A stretch of 64,000 nucleotides of DNA from an uncultured Porphyromonadaceae bacterium (GTDB taxonomy: Bacteria > Bacteroidota > Bacteroidia > Bacteroidales > Barnesiellaceae). The stretch covers positions 124,001-188,000 of the forward strand of contig UPYI01000002.1 of NCBI GenBank assembly GCA_900538555.1. Direction: 5' to 3'. The notes beneath the pieces were generated by a model. The model saw nothing but the letters and a program-made list of their open reading frames with translations, was not told the DNA's origin and ran no database searches. Of this stretch, positions 1 through 9,019 are shown piece by piece. Position numbers and translations under genes: made by a program. How positions within the stretch are numbered: position 1 is the stretch's first letter; each line of letters begins with the position of its first letter.

Positions 1-1490
1 TCCGACTCGGTGCTGCCGTACGTACCCACGGTCTTGTCCATGATCTTATAGGCTTCACCCCACCGTACGATATCGAACCAACGGTGACCTTCCATTCCCA
101 ACTCTACCCGACGCTCGTGACGGATTGCCTTACGAAGCGATTCGGTATTGTCGGTGTAACCGTTATATCCGGGGAATTCCGGAAGGACATCGGCTTCCGT
201 CGCATTGGCGCGGGCACGGGCGCGAACCTCTTCCAACGCCCATTTGGCTGCCGCCAGATCTTTACCGCTTTCCATCGCCGCTTCGGCATAGAGCAGTAAC
301 ACATCGCTGGCACGGATCAACCGGTAATTGAGCGGACTGCGCGAATGGTGTTTCAATGCCGGATAAGTACCGTCCTCCGCAAAGGCATACTTCATATTGA
401 AATAGGGACTTCCGAGATAAGTCACTTCGATCTCCTGTTGCTCTTCGTCGTCGGGTACACCGATCGTTGCAGCCAAACGAGGATCGCCCGCCTCGAATTC
501 ATCATACAAGTTCTGCGTAGGGTGATTCCAGCCCCAGCCTTTGTTGTCACCCAGTTTCGAACTGCGCGAACGGACAAGTATCGTTGTGAACGTTCCGCGG
601 GTAAATCCGAATCCTTCGCCGTAATCGCTGGTCGCATCTTCCATATATTGGATTTCGAACACACTCTCCGGTCCGTTTTCTCCGGCAAGCGTGAAATTGT
701 CGGCATATATCGGGCACAGGCTGTATTCGCCTTTCTTATATTGGTCGTCTACAAACGTCTTGCCCCAGATATAGGCATTGTCGTAATCTTTCATATACAG
801 ATAGGCTTTACAAAGCATCGCCTGACAAGCCCCTTTGGTCGCACGTCCCAGATCGGTATCGGCATATTCGCTTTTGTTCCAAAGCAACGGTTCGGCTTTG
901 AGCAGGTCGCCGATGATGTGTTCGTACACCTTTTCGGCTGTCGCACGGGGTTGTTTCCATTTCTCGCTCGAATCGACAACGAAGTCGATAATAGGCACAC
1001 CGCCGAATACCCGAACCAATTGGAAATAGTAGAATGCACGCATGAAATATGCCTCGCCCAAAAGGCAATCGCGACGGCTTTCGCTCATGGCATCATCCGG
1101 ATCGACCGACGGAACCTGACGAAGAACGAGGTTGCAACGGGCGATACCTTGATATTTCGCCCGGTAATAATCGAGCAGAAGCGTATTCGAGGCATTCACC
1201 TTGAAATTGTCGATATCGTAAGCATCCGGACCGTCTCCCACATTTTGTCCGCCTTTCAGAGCATCGTCCGAAGCAATATCGCCGATATACCATTCCGAGA
1301 AATACGATTTGTTGTATTCCCAAGCCAACGGAGTATAGGCGGCATTGACCGATTGTATGGCTACCTCGCCGCTGGTGAAAAAGTCATCGAGTTTAGTTTT
1401 ACCGGGAGTCTCCTCGCTGAGCCAGTCGTTACAAGAGGAAAAAGCCCCCGCAACCGTCAAAGCACATAAACCGATTATATATTTTTTCAT
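1..1490 (-). CDS. SusD/RagB-family surface glycan-binding lipoprotein (3' end outside window)
   Basis: Outer-membrane lipoprotein that caps a SusC transporter and binds glycan at the cell surface. The frame opens at the ATG at 1490 (MKKYIIGLCALTVAG..., lipobox ending in Cys at about residue 20) and stays open to base 1. About 496 residues are present. The C-terminal RWFDIVRWGEA-type motif of SusD proteins is near the window edge, so only a few dozen residues should be missing. It lies 24 bp downstream of the SusC gene and is surely co-transcribed with it. The substrate cannot be read from the sequence. The family call is firm. Confidence 0.93.
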   Translation of the reverse strand, partial: MKKYIIGLCALTVAGAFSSCNDWLSEETPGKTKLDDFFTSGEVAIQSVNAAYTPLAWEYNKSYFSEWYIGDIASDDALKGGQNVGDGPDAYDIDNFKVNASNTLLLDYYRAKYQGIARCNLVLRQVPSVDPDDAMSESRRDCLLGEAYFMRAFYYFQLVRVFGGVPIIDFVVDSSEKWKQPRATAEKVYEHIIGDLLKAEPLLWNKSEYADTDLGRATKGACQAMLCKAYLYMKDYDNAYIWGKTFVDDQYKKGEYSLCPIYADNFTLAGENGPESVFEIQYMEDATSDYGEGFGFTRGTFTTILVRSRSSKLGDNKGWGWNHPTQNLYDEFEAGDPRLAATIGVPDDEEQQEIEVTYLGSPYFNMKYAFAEDGTYPALKHHSRSPLNYRLIRASDVLLLYAEAAMESGKDLAAAKWALEEVRARARANATEADVLPEFPGYNGYTDNTESLRKAIRHERRVELGMEGHRWFDIVRWGEAYKIMDKTVGTYGSTES

Positions 1491-1514
1491 GATCGTCTGT
1501 TTTTTTGAATTGAA

Positions 1515-4500
1515 TTAGAATACGATATTCACACCGAATATAAATGTACGCGACTGAGGATAGTTACCGTAATCGACACCGCCGCTCACTTCGGGATCAT
1601 AACCCGTATATTTCGTCAGCGTAAAGAGGTTGCTTGCCTGAACATAGAAACGGCAATTCTGGAATCCGGCAGGTTTCAGCACCTTCGACGGCAACGAATA
1701 TCCCAACTGAACGTTTTTCAGACGGAAGTAAGAGCCGTCTTCGAGGAAACGGTCGGAAATCTCGTAGTTGATCGAGTTACGCGGATTGGCAATCGTTCCG
1801 TTCGGATTGTCTTTCGTCCACGCATCTTTCATAACCGGACTGATAACAGAAGAAGTACCGTCGCTTTCGAGGAATGCACGCTTCATGTTGTAAATCTTGT
1901 TTCCGCCGACACCTTGGAAGAAGAGTTGAAGATCGAATCCTTTCCACCACGCTCCGAAATTCAAACCGTAGTTGAGCCACGGAATGCTCGACCCGAGGTC
2001 CATACGGTCTTCATCGGTGATCTTTCCGTCGTTATTTCTATCGAAATATTTCGAATCGCCGGCATGATAGGGAATATCCAATGCCGTATAACCGTCCAAG
2101 TATTCAAGCGCCTCTTCGTCGGTTTTAAAGATTCCCAGATTTTTATAACCGGTAAAGTAATAGAGCGAGTGACCTTCATCGACCATCTGCACCATTCTTT
2201 CGTTGGATGCCCATACCGGAATCGAAGAACCGCCGTTCAGGTGGGTCAGCTTGTTGTCGATAAACGAGATGTTACCGCCGATCGAGTATTCGAAATCATT
2301 GACGGTGTTGCGGTGTTCGAGCGATATTTCGATACCGCGGTTGCGGACATCACCGACATTCGCCGATCCGGCATAACGGTTTCCGACAAAAGCCGGAGCA
2401 TTGACAGGCATCAACATATCGGAAGTATTGCGGATAAATCCGTCGATAGAACCGGTCAAACGATTGTTCCAGAATCCGAAATCGATACCGAGGCTCAATT
2501 GTTCGGTGGTCTCCCAACGACCGCCCTGGTTGATCCACGTCAAAATCGTCGCACCGTTTGCCAACTGTTGGTCTTTACCGAATACGTAATCGACGAAAGT
2601 AGGTCCGGTATTGAACATATTCAGCACGAATGCGTCGTCGCCGATCTTGTCGTTACCTACCTGACCCCAACCGAAACGGAGTTTCAAGTCGGTCACATCG
2701 GTCACATCTTCCATAAAGCTCTCCGAGCTCAAACGCCAAGCCAGTGAGAACGAAGGGAAATATCCCCACGGATTCTCCGGGAACTTGCTCGAACCGTCGG
2801 CACGGAAATTGACCGTAGCCAAGTAACGGTTATCGTAATTGTATTGGGCACGACCGAGCCACGAGAAACGGCGGCTGCGTCCTACGCTATCGCCGGGACG
2901 GCCGAAGTCGTCGGTCACCTGCGACAAATACCAGTTGGTCTTCACCGGATTCAGAATGGTCGAACCCGAACTTCCGATGCTGTAATAGTTGTACTCCTCG
3001 ACGGTTTGTCCGACCATCACCGAGAAGTCGTGACGACCGATCTTACGGGCATAGGTCAGGATGTTATCGACGTTCCAGTTGAACGTACGCGCCATCGACG
3101 AGCTGAGGAAGTTCGCATCCCGTTTGTCGTATGCCGAAACGAGATAAGCGTCCATAAAACTCTTGTCGGTCGTCAGTTTATAATCGAAACTGAATGTAGA
3201 ACGGAATGTCAGGTGTTTGATCGGGGTAATCTCGGCAAACACATTACCGATCCAACGTTCGTTACGGACTTTCGGATGAGCGTATTCGACCATGCTCAAC
3301 GGGTTGGTTACATTTTTGAAGTTCGAACCTGCGCTGATACCGCCGCTCAGATCCGCACCCTTGCGGTTGGTCGATCCTTCGGGATAGCGGGCGGGGTCCC
3401 ACGGAGCCATAGCAAAGGCAGCCGACAGGATGTTGGCACCGGCACTTGCACTGTTGTCGCCGCTCTCATACGCATTCTTTGCCGTAGAGGAGGTAAACGA
3501 CAAGTTCTCTCCGATCTTCAACCACGAAGTAGCTTTATAAGAGGTATTCAGACGGGCTGTCACACGGTTGTAATCCGATCCGATAATGATACCTTCCTGA
3601 TCGAACCAGCTCGCACTCATCGAATAGGTGAATTTATCGCTGCCGCCGTCTACCGACAAGTGGTAGTTCTGAATCATGGCATCGCGGAACACGACATCCT
3701 GCCAATCGGTATCGACTGCCGAATAGTCGAATCCGTCGGGATTCTTCTCCGGATCGTAAACTGTCGGATAATAATCGGATGCACCTACACCCATAAACGC
3801 ATTGAGCCACGCATTGAATCCCCGTTCCTGATAGAACTTCTTGGACGTTCCCGTACCGTTGATCGCTACATAAGTATCGGCAAAATCCTTGGCATTCATC
3901 ACATCGAGTTTTCTCCAACGCGACTGTACACCGACATACCCGTCGAATGTGATCTGAGCCCGTTTGTTCTGGCTTCCCGAACGGGTAGTGACGATAACGA
4001 CACCGTTCGCACCGCGCGAACCGTAAATAGCGGCAGCCGAAGCGTCTTTCAGAATCTCGGTATTCTGGATGTCGTTGGGCGACAAGAACGAAATATCATC
4101 GGTGATGACACCATCCACTACATAAATAGGAGATGCACCGTTGATCGTACCGACACCGCGGATACGCACCTCAGCCGCTGCACCCGGACGACCGGACAAC
4201 GAATTGACCGTAACACCGGCAGCCTGTCCCTGCAAGGCATTCGCCAAAGAAGAGGCAGGCGTTTTTTTCAGTTTATCGGAAGCGATCGACGAAACCGATC
4301 CGGTCAGGTCGCTTTTGCGTACCGTACCGTAACCGATTGCTACAACCTCCTCCAACATAATCGTATTGGAAAGCGTGATGTCCATCGTACCCGCAGCATT
4401 GACTACTTTCTCTACCGATTCGCATCCCACATAGCTGAAACGAAGTGTCTCACCTTTTTTTACCAAGATGCTATAATCGCCGTCGATACCGGTAACAACC

Positions 4501-4652
4501 GCTTTGGCTGGATTTTCTTTCACTTGGACCGTCGCGCCGATCAGCGGCTCTCCGTCTTCAAGGGAAGAAACCACACCTGTCACTTTCAACTCCTGGGCAT
4601 ACACCGATACGCCAAGCAACATAAGCAAGAATAAAAGGATTTGCTTTTTCAT
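1515..4652 (-). CDS. SusC/RagA-family TonB-dependent outer-membrane transporter
   Basis: 1045 aa. It has a signal peptide (residues 1-19, cleavage after VYAQ), a carboxypeptidase-like regulatory (CarboxypepD_reg) domain at about 20-105 containing GEPLIGATV, then a TonB plug at about 115-230 with IRGVGTINGASPIYVVDG and the SusC-typical AAIYGSRGANGVVIVTT. A 22-strand barrel follows and ends in a terminal aromatic residue (FGVNIVF). It imports oligosaccharides across the outer membrane with its SusD partner just downstream. The divergent regulator at 4983 suggests this is the start of a separate polysaccharide utilisation locus running off the left edge. The substrate is unknown. Confidence 0.96.
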   Translation of the reverse strand: MKKQILLFLLMLLGVSVYAQELKVTGVVSSLEDGEPLIGATVQVKENPAKAVVTGIDGDYSILVKKGETLRFSYVGCESVEKVVNAAGTMDITLSNTIMLEEVVAIGYGTVRKSDLTGSVSSIASDKLKKTPASSLANALQGQAAGVTVNSLSGRPGAAAEVRIRGVGTINGASPIYVVDGVITDDISFLSPNDIQNTEILKDASAAAIYGSRGANGVVIVTTRSGSQNKRAQITFDGYVGVQSRWRKLDVMNAKDFADTYVAINGTGTSKKFYQERGFNAWLNAFMGVGASDYYPTVYDPEKNPDGFDYSAVDTDWQDVVFRDAMIQNYHLSVDGGSDKFTYSMSASWFDQEGIIIGSDYNRVTARLNTSYKATSWLKIGENLSFTSSTAKNAYESGDNSASAGANILSAAFAMAPWDPARYPEGSTNRKGADLSGGISAGSNFKNVTNPLSMVEYAHPKVRNERWIGNVFAEITPIKHLTFRSTFSFDYKLTTDKSFMDAYLVSAYDKRDANFLSSSMARTFNWNVDNILTYARKIGRHDFSVMVGQTVEEYNYYSIGSSGSTILNPVKTNWYLSQVTDDFGRPGDSVGRSRRFSWLGRAQYNYDNRYLATVNFRADGSSKFPENPWGYFPSFSLAWRLSSESFMEDVTDVTDLKLRFGWGQVGNDKIGDDAFVLNMFNTGPTFVDYVFGKDQQLANGATILTWINQGGRWETTEQLSLGIDFGFWNNRLTGSIDGFIRNTSDMLMPVNAPAFVGNRYAGSANVGDVRNRGIEISLEHRNTVNDFEYSIGGNISFIDNKLTHLNGGSSIPVWASNERMVQMVDEGHSLYYFTGYKNLGIFKTDEEALEYLDGYTALDIPYHAGDSKYFDRNNDGKITDEDRMDLGSSIPWLNYGLNFGAWWKGFDLQLFFQGVGGNKIYNMKRAFLESDGTSSVISPVMKDAWTKDNPNGTIANPRNSINYEISDRFLEDGSYFRLKNVQLGYSLPSKVLKPAGFQNCRFYVQASNLFTLTKYTGYDPEVSGGVDYGNYPQSRTFIFGVNIVF

Positions 4653-4982
4653 GTGTTTACAGGTTATTAAAATTTGGTTTTTAACTGTTATAATTAATTT
4701 CTCTCATCAACAACCGAAATACCGCCCGCTTCAAAAATCCATTCCGCTGCCACGATATTCACGCCACAAAAGTAATATCTAAGACAAGCCGTGTCAAGGA
4801 TTTTGATTTACAAAAACTCTACACAGACAATTACAAGACCATACATACACACTACAACACATAATTAATAAACTTATTATCAATTAATTATAATTTATAT
4901 GTTTTACAACATATTTCACAACAAGATAACATTATCAAAAAAAGTGCATCTTTACATCGAGGAGAGATTTTAATCGAAAGCC
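4653..4982. other. Divergent intergenic region between SusC and its regulator, with candidate operators
   Basis: 330 bp without a gene, AT-rich towards 4860-4940. It carries the -7 box for the SusC gene at 4767-4774. It also has two perfect dyads: TAATAA-ac-TTATTA (4866-4879) and ATATGTT-ttac-AACATAT (4897-4914). These lie between the two promoters and are plausible operator sites for the regulator encoded at 4983. I see no clear -33/-7 pair for the regulator; the stretch near 4945-4956 is only a weak match. No coding potential was seen. Confidence 0.5.
4767..4774 (-). promoter_or_regulatory. -7 promoter box for the 1515-4652 SusC gene
   Basis: On the minus strand this reads TACTTTTG, a full match to the Bacteroidetes sigma -7 consensus TAnnTTTG. 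The predicted start of transcription is near 4760, giving a leader of about 107 nt. No clear TTG is found 19-21 bp upstream, as expected if an activator drives the promoter. Confidence 0.55.
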
Positions 4983-7871
4983 ATGAAAAAAATTCTTCAA
5001 CCGAATCCTATTTTTCTATTGTTTCTGCTGTTGCTCGTATCGTCGGCGGCACGGGCGTCATATCCTTTGGTCAAAAATTTCACACGCTACGACTACCGGA
5101 GTGCCGACCAGAACTGGTCGATAGAGCAGGACGAACAAGGCAGGATGTATTTCGGGAACAAAGATGCCCTGCTGGTGTTCAACGGCAACTCCTGGGAGAA
5201 ATTCTATTTGGAAAACTACACCACCGTGCGGGCTTTGAGCCTTCAAGACGACGGGAAACTATATGCAGGAGGTACCAATACGTTCGGATATTTCACACCC
5301 GACTCCATCAACGGCATGATATACCACTCGTTAGTGCCGACATTAGGAAACAGCCGGTTCGACTTCAATGAAATATGGAATATCCATACGGCAAACGGGC
5401 ATTTCTGGTTTCAATCGGATTTTCACCTGTTCAATTACGACAAAGAGAACAACACGACCTCGGTCGTCCCATTCGATTACAAGCTCACCACCTCCGCCAT
5501 GATCGGCGACAAACTCTATGTCGCTTTGCTCGACAAAGGGATCTGGCGGGTCGATGAGCTGAAAAGCTCGCCATTGGAAGGCAACGAACTGCTGCAAGGG
5601 AAACGGGTGAATGCCCTGCTTCCGCTGCGCGGACAGATACTTATCGTCACCGATTTCGACGGATTGTACATGTATGAAGAGGGACGTATCCACCCCTTTC
5701 CTACAATCTTCGATTCGTTCCTGAAAGAGAGTCAGGTATTTTGCGCCGCGATACAGGACGGGAAAGTGGCGTTCGGTACGGTAAGCCACGGCATTCTGAT
5801 CGTCGATTTCAACGGCAAGGAGGTGGCATACGCCAACCGGCATACCGGTATGCAGAACAATACGGTGCTCTCGATCTATTTCGACCGGAACCACAACGTG
5901 TGGTGCGGACTGGATAACGGCATAGACTATATCCTGCAAAACTCACCCATCAGCAATCTGATGGGATCGGGGCTTATCATCGGTGCCGGATACGTCTCCA
6001 AGCTCATCGACCGCACCCTCTATCTCGGCACCAATCAAGGTCTGTTCGCGATCCCCTACCCGATCCCCCCATCGCCCAACCTGCCCCGATGCAAGGAACT
6101 GCTCAAAGGGCAGATATGGGATCTGGAAGAGATCGACGGCACTCTTTTCGTCTGCGCCGACGGCGGATTGTTCTCGATCCGCAACGGAGTGATGTCGGAC
6201 ATACCGGGGCTGTCGGGCACACATACCATAAAAAAGATACCCGGACGGAAAGGTTGTGCCATCGCCTCCACCTACGACAACTACTATCTGCTGACCGAAA
6301 GCGGAGGAAAATGGAAAGTGAAAAATCCGATCAGCGGATTTTCCGAGTTTACCAGCAAATTCATATTCGACGACTTCGACAACCTTTGGATAAGCCATTG
6401 GCTGAAAGGTATATACCGGATTCACCTCGATCAGGATCTGCATCGGTTCGACAACGTACAACTCTACGACAACCGGTACGGACTGCCGTCGAACGATTTC
6501 AATTCGATCTGCTCGATCGGCGACAACATCTATTTCTCGACCCGGCAAGGGCTGTACGCATTCGACTACCATCAGAACAAGATGATCGCACAGACCCTGC
6601 TGAACCGGAAACTGCCGTTACCGAAACTGAGCCACATATTCCAAGACCCGGAACAGAACGTATGGAGTCTGTCGGCAAGCGAAATCGTAGTGGCGAACTA
6701 CACGCCGTCGGGTACCTACGACCTCGATTCGGTAACCTTCACTTCGCTGGCTGACAAATTGATACCCGGCTTCGAGCACTTGAATTTCGTCCGTCCGGGC
6801 ACCGTGATATTCTCCTGCCGCGACGGGTTCTACGAACTGAACGACAACAAGCTCTCGTTCGACCTCGCATCTCCGTCCGACCTGTTCGTCAGCCGTGTCA
6901 TTGCCAACAACGATTCGACAGTCTACTACGACATACTCGGCTCTCCGATCCAGAGCCTGACCCTGCCCTACGATCTCAACACCTTGAAGTTCGAAGTCGC
7001 CACCCCCGAATACCGGGCAGACAAAGCCGTATCGTACAGTTTCTTCCTCGACGATTTCGACAAAGAGTGGAGCCCGTTGTCGCTTTCCGCAGTAAAAGAG
7101 TACACCCGGTTGCCCGAAGGAGATTATACCCTGCACGTGCGATCGGTCAATACCTACGACCGTTCCAACGGCGAAACCATACTCCACCTCAAAATACTCC
7201 CCCCGTGGTATCGCAGTATCTGGGCAAAAATCTTCTATCTGTTACTGATCTTAGGGGCAGGCTGCGGATGCTATTACCTGATCAGGCACATGGCACGGCA
7301 ATCGGCTTTGGCTCTTGCCCAACAGAAAGAAAAGGATCTGATGGAACAGCGGCGTATCATGGAAAAAGAGACTTTGGAAAAAGACTATGAGATCGAACAA
7401 CTCAAAAGCGCACAGCTCGAACAGGATATACGGCAGAAGAGCGAAGAAATATCGCGTACGACCATGAACATCGCACAAAAGAACGAACTGCTGATCGAAA
7501 TATCCAAACGGATCGACAAGATCAAAGAACTGAACGCCACCGGGCAAAAAGAGAATATCGCCTACCAAAGCGGAAAGATCCAGAACATCATCAAAGAGAA
7601 TATGAGCCGCGACAGGGATATGAAAGATTTCACCAAGAACTTCGATATTGCCTACGAGAACTTTACCAAGATCCTGCTCGAACGGCATCCCGACCTTACG
7701 CCCGGCGACCGGCTGATCTGTTGCTATCTGAAAATGGGATTGAGTTCGAAAGAGATCGCCCCCCTGCTCAATATCTCCTTCCGCAGCGTGGAGATGCGCC
7801 GATACCGGTTGAGACAGAAACTGAATCTCGAACACGACGACAACCTCATCGACTACATCCAAAAGATTTAG
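4983..7871 (+). CDS. SusR-like membrane-spanning regulator: beta-propeller/Y_Y_Y sensor with LuxR-type HTH
   Basis: 962 aa. A signal peptide or N-terminal anchor (1-26) is followed by a long periplasmic beta-propeller of reg_prop-type repeats (about 40-640). An Y_Y_Y domain follows at about 650-740 (YSFFLDDFDKEWSPL, LPEGDYTLHVRS), then one membrane helix (about 745-765) and a charged coiled coil (about 770-850). The C-terminal LuxR-like HTH (about 900-955, SSKEIAPLLNISFRSVEMRR) binds DNA. There is no histidine kinase or receiver domain, so it is not a hybrid two-component protein; the layout matches SusR-type regulators. It is divergent from the SusC gene at 4652, and probably senses the incoming oligosaccharide in the periplasm and activates that locus directly. 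Confidence 0.88.
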   Translation: MKKILQPNPIFLLFLLLLVSSAARASYPLVKNFTRYDYRSADQNWSIEQDEQGRMYFGNKDALLVFNGNSWEKFYLENYTTVRALSLQDDGKLYAGGTNTFGYFTPDSINGMIYHSLVPTLGNSRFDFNEIWNIHTANGHFWFQSDFHLFNYDKENNTTSVVPFDYKLTTSAMIGDKLYVALLDKGIWRVDELKSSPLEGNELLQGKRVNALLPLRGQILIVTDFDGLYMYEEGRIHPFPTIFDSFLKESQVFCAAIQDGKVAFGTVSHGILIVDFNGKEVAYANRHTGMQNNTVLSIYFDRNHNVWCGLDNGIDYILQNSPISNLMGSGLIIGAGYVSKLIDRTLYLGTNQGLFAIPYPIPPSPNLPRCKELLKGQIWDLEEIDGTLFVCADGGLFSIRNGVMSDIPGLSGTHTIKKIPGRKGCAIASTYDNYYLLTESGGKWKVKNPISGFSEFTSKFIFDDFDNLWISHWLKGIYRIHLDQDLHRFDNVQLYDNRYGLPSNDFNSICSIGDNIYFSTRQGLYAFDYHQNKMIAQTLLNRKLPLPKLSHIFQDPEQNVWSLSASEIVVANYTPSGTYDLDSVTFTSLADKLIPGFEHLNFVRPGTVIFSCRDGFYELNDNKLSFDLASPSDLFVSRVIANNDSTVYYDILGSPIQSLTLPYDLNTLKFEVATPEYRADKAVSYSFFLDDFDKEWSPLSLSAVKEYTRLPEGDYTLHVRSVNTYDRSNGETILHLKILPPWYRSIWAKIFYLLLILGAGCGCYYLIRHMARQSALALAQQKEKDLMEQRRIMEKETLEKDYEIEQLKSAQLEQDIRQKSEEISRTTMNIAQKNELLIEISKRIDKIKELNATGQKENIAYQSGKIQNIIKENMSRDRDMKDFTKNFDIAYENFTKILLERHPDLTPGDRLICCYLKMGLSSKEIAPLLNISFRSVEMRRYRLRQKLNLEHDDNLIDYIQKI

Positions 7872-7888
7872 TCCGGACCGATAAAGAG

Positions 7889-7954
7889 AGCCTGCCGCAC
7901 CGGGAACCAAACCGGGGATCTCCCCCCAAGTTCGCATTTCCGGTGCGGCAGGCT
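7889..7954. terminator. Long hairpin between convergent genes
   Basis: A perfect 15-bp inverted repeat (7889-7903 with 7940-7954, arm AGCCTGCCGCACCGG) with a 36-nt loop lies 18 bp after the regulator stop and about 50 bp from the end of the convergent gene at 8005. It has no U-tract but is positioned as a bidirectional terminator. Confidence 0.6.
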
Positions 7955-8004
7955 GTCCGATCATCACCGCCGTGCGGCGAAGCATATATCTTTGTCCGTG
8001 CGGA

Positions 8005-8916
8005 TTACTTCACCCACATTTTCTTCCCGCCTACAATGTACAGACCGGCAGGCAGATTGTCCACGGCAACAGAAGCCGGCACATGGGCACGTACGATACC
8101 GCCCTGCAAGTTGTACACATCGACCGGACGTTCGGGGTCGTCGGCAGCGACAGCGTCGATACCCGTACCCGAACCGCCGCCGGCACGCAATACCAGAGCC
8201 ACGATATTGAACGGATTGCCGGCTTCCTTATTCCCTTGAATCATCAGACGGTCGCTGTTAGCCAAATTCGACACGACATCGATATTTTGCAGATCGACCA
8301 CCGCATGATCGGCGAAATGTTCGATCGCTCCATTGTCCGCCCAAAGTCCGTTATCATCCCAAGAGTGCATCACCTTGATAAAATAACCGGCATCCTCGCC
8401 TCTGTCGTCAGAGAAGTAAATATCGAGGTAACGTTCGCCCTGATAGTTTTTGAACGCCTCTTTCCAAAGTTCGAGCGTATTCCAGTTGTCTACCCAGAAA
8501 TAGCCGCCCCAGATCGCACCTTCGGGCATCGTGAACCCGTCGTTCTCCACGCTGACCGTCTTTACGGTGAAGTCCGCACCGCAAACTTCCATACCGAACT
8601 GTTTCAGTTCGTCCAGCATTCCGGCAGTAATATATACTTTATAGTCGGGAGCATTGTCGCCCAATACCGTATATCTCGTGCCCGGAAGATGCTGCCCGTC
8701 GGCTTTCAGTTCGATCACATCGGTCGTATTCTCAAACGTAAAATAAATGTAATCGCCCACCTTTACATCGGATGCAAATTCCTCCGCCCCGATTTGCAGC
8801 GTGGTAGCCCAAGTTACCTGATACGGTTCGCCCGAATAAAGCGATTTCACCTGTTCGGCATTCGCAGCGGAAAAAGCTGCGGCAATTGCCAAGATCGAAA
8901 ATAATGACTTTTTCAT
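8005..8916 (-). CDS. Unknown secreted protein at the end of the fructan operon, with a sorting-domain-like tail
   Basis: 303 aa from the ATG at 8916 (MKKSLFSILAIAAAFSAANAEQ, a clear signal peptide). The frame extends upstream to 9003 but that extra part is not signal-like. The middle (about 25-240) has no motif I recognise and looks beta-rich. The last ~40 residues (VDVYNLQGGIVRAHV...LPAGLYIVGGKKMWVK) resemble the type A C-terminal sorting domain of type IX secretion cargo, a tail also found on many secreted Bacteroidales proteins. It follows the GH32 lipoprotein gene by 103 bp, with a hairpin between. Its position suggests a role with fructan, but nothing in the sequence proves it. Confidence 0.75.
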   Translation of the reverse strand: MKKSLFSILAIAAAFSAANAEQVKSLYSGEPYQVTWATTLQIGAEEFASDVKVGDYIYFTFENTTDVIELKADGQHLPGTRYTVLGDNAPDYKVYITAGMLDELKQFGMEVCGADFTVKTVSVENDGFTMPEGAIWGGYFWVDNWNTLELWKEAFKNYQGERYLDIYFSDDRGEDAGYFIKVMHSWDDNGLWADNGAIEHFADHAVVDLQNIDVVSNLANSDRLMIQGNKEAGNPFNIVALVLRAGGGSGTGIDAVAADDPERPVDVYNLQGGIVRAHVPASVAVDNLPAGLYIVGGKKMWVK

Positions 8917-8953
8917 TTCGTTTCTTATTTTAAACTTTTGGTTTTCAATTAAA

Positions 8954-9005
8954 CGTTGCGCCCCCGGGATAGCCCGTCCAGAGCTTCCGCTCCCGGCTTG
9001 CAACG
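8954..9005 (-). terminator. Intercistronic hairpin after the GH32 lipoprotein gene
   Basis: Just after the GH32 stop (9020). An outer CGTTGC/GCAACG stem encloses CCGGGA/TCCCGG, and the minus strand continues into TTTAATTG. It may be an intrinsic terminator with read-through, or a 3' stabiliser, lowering expression of the downstream gene at 8916. Confidence 0.5.
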
Positions 9006-9019
9006 GCTATTTATTCTTA

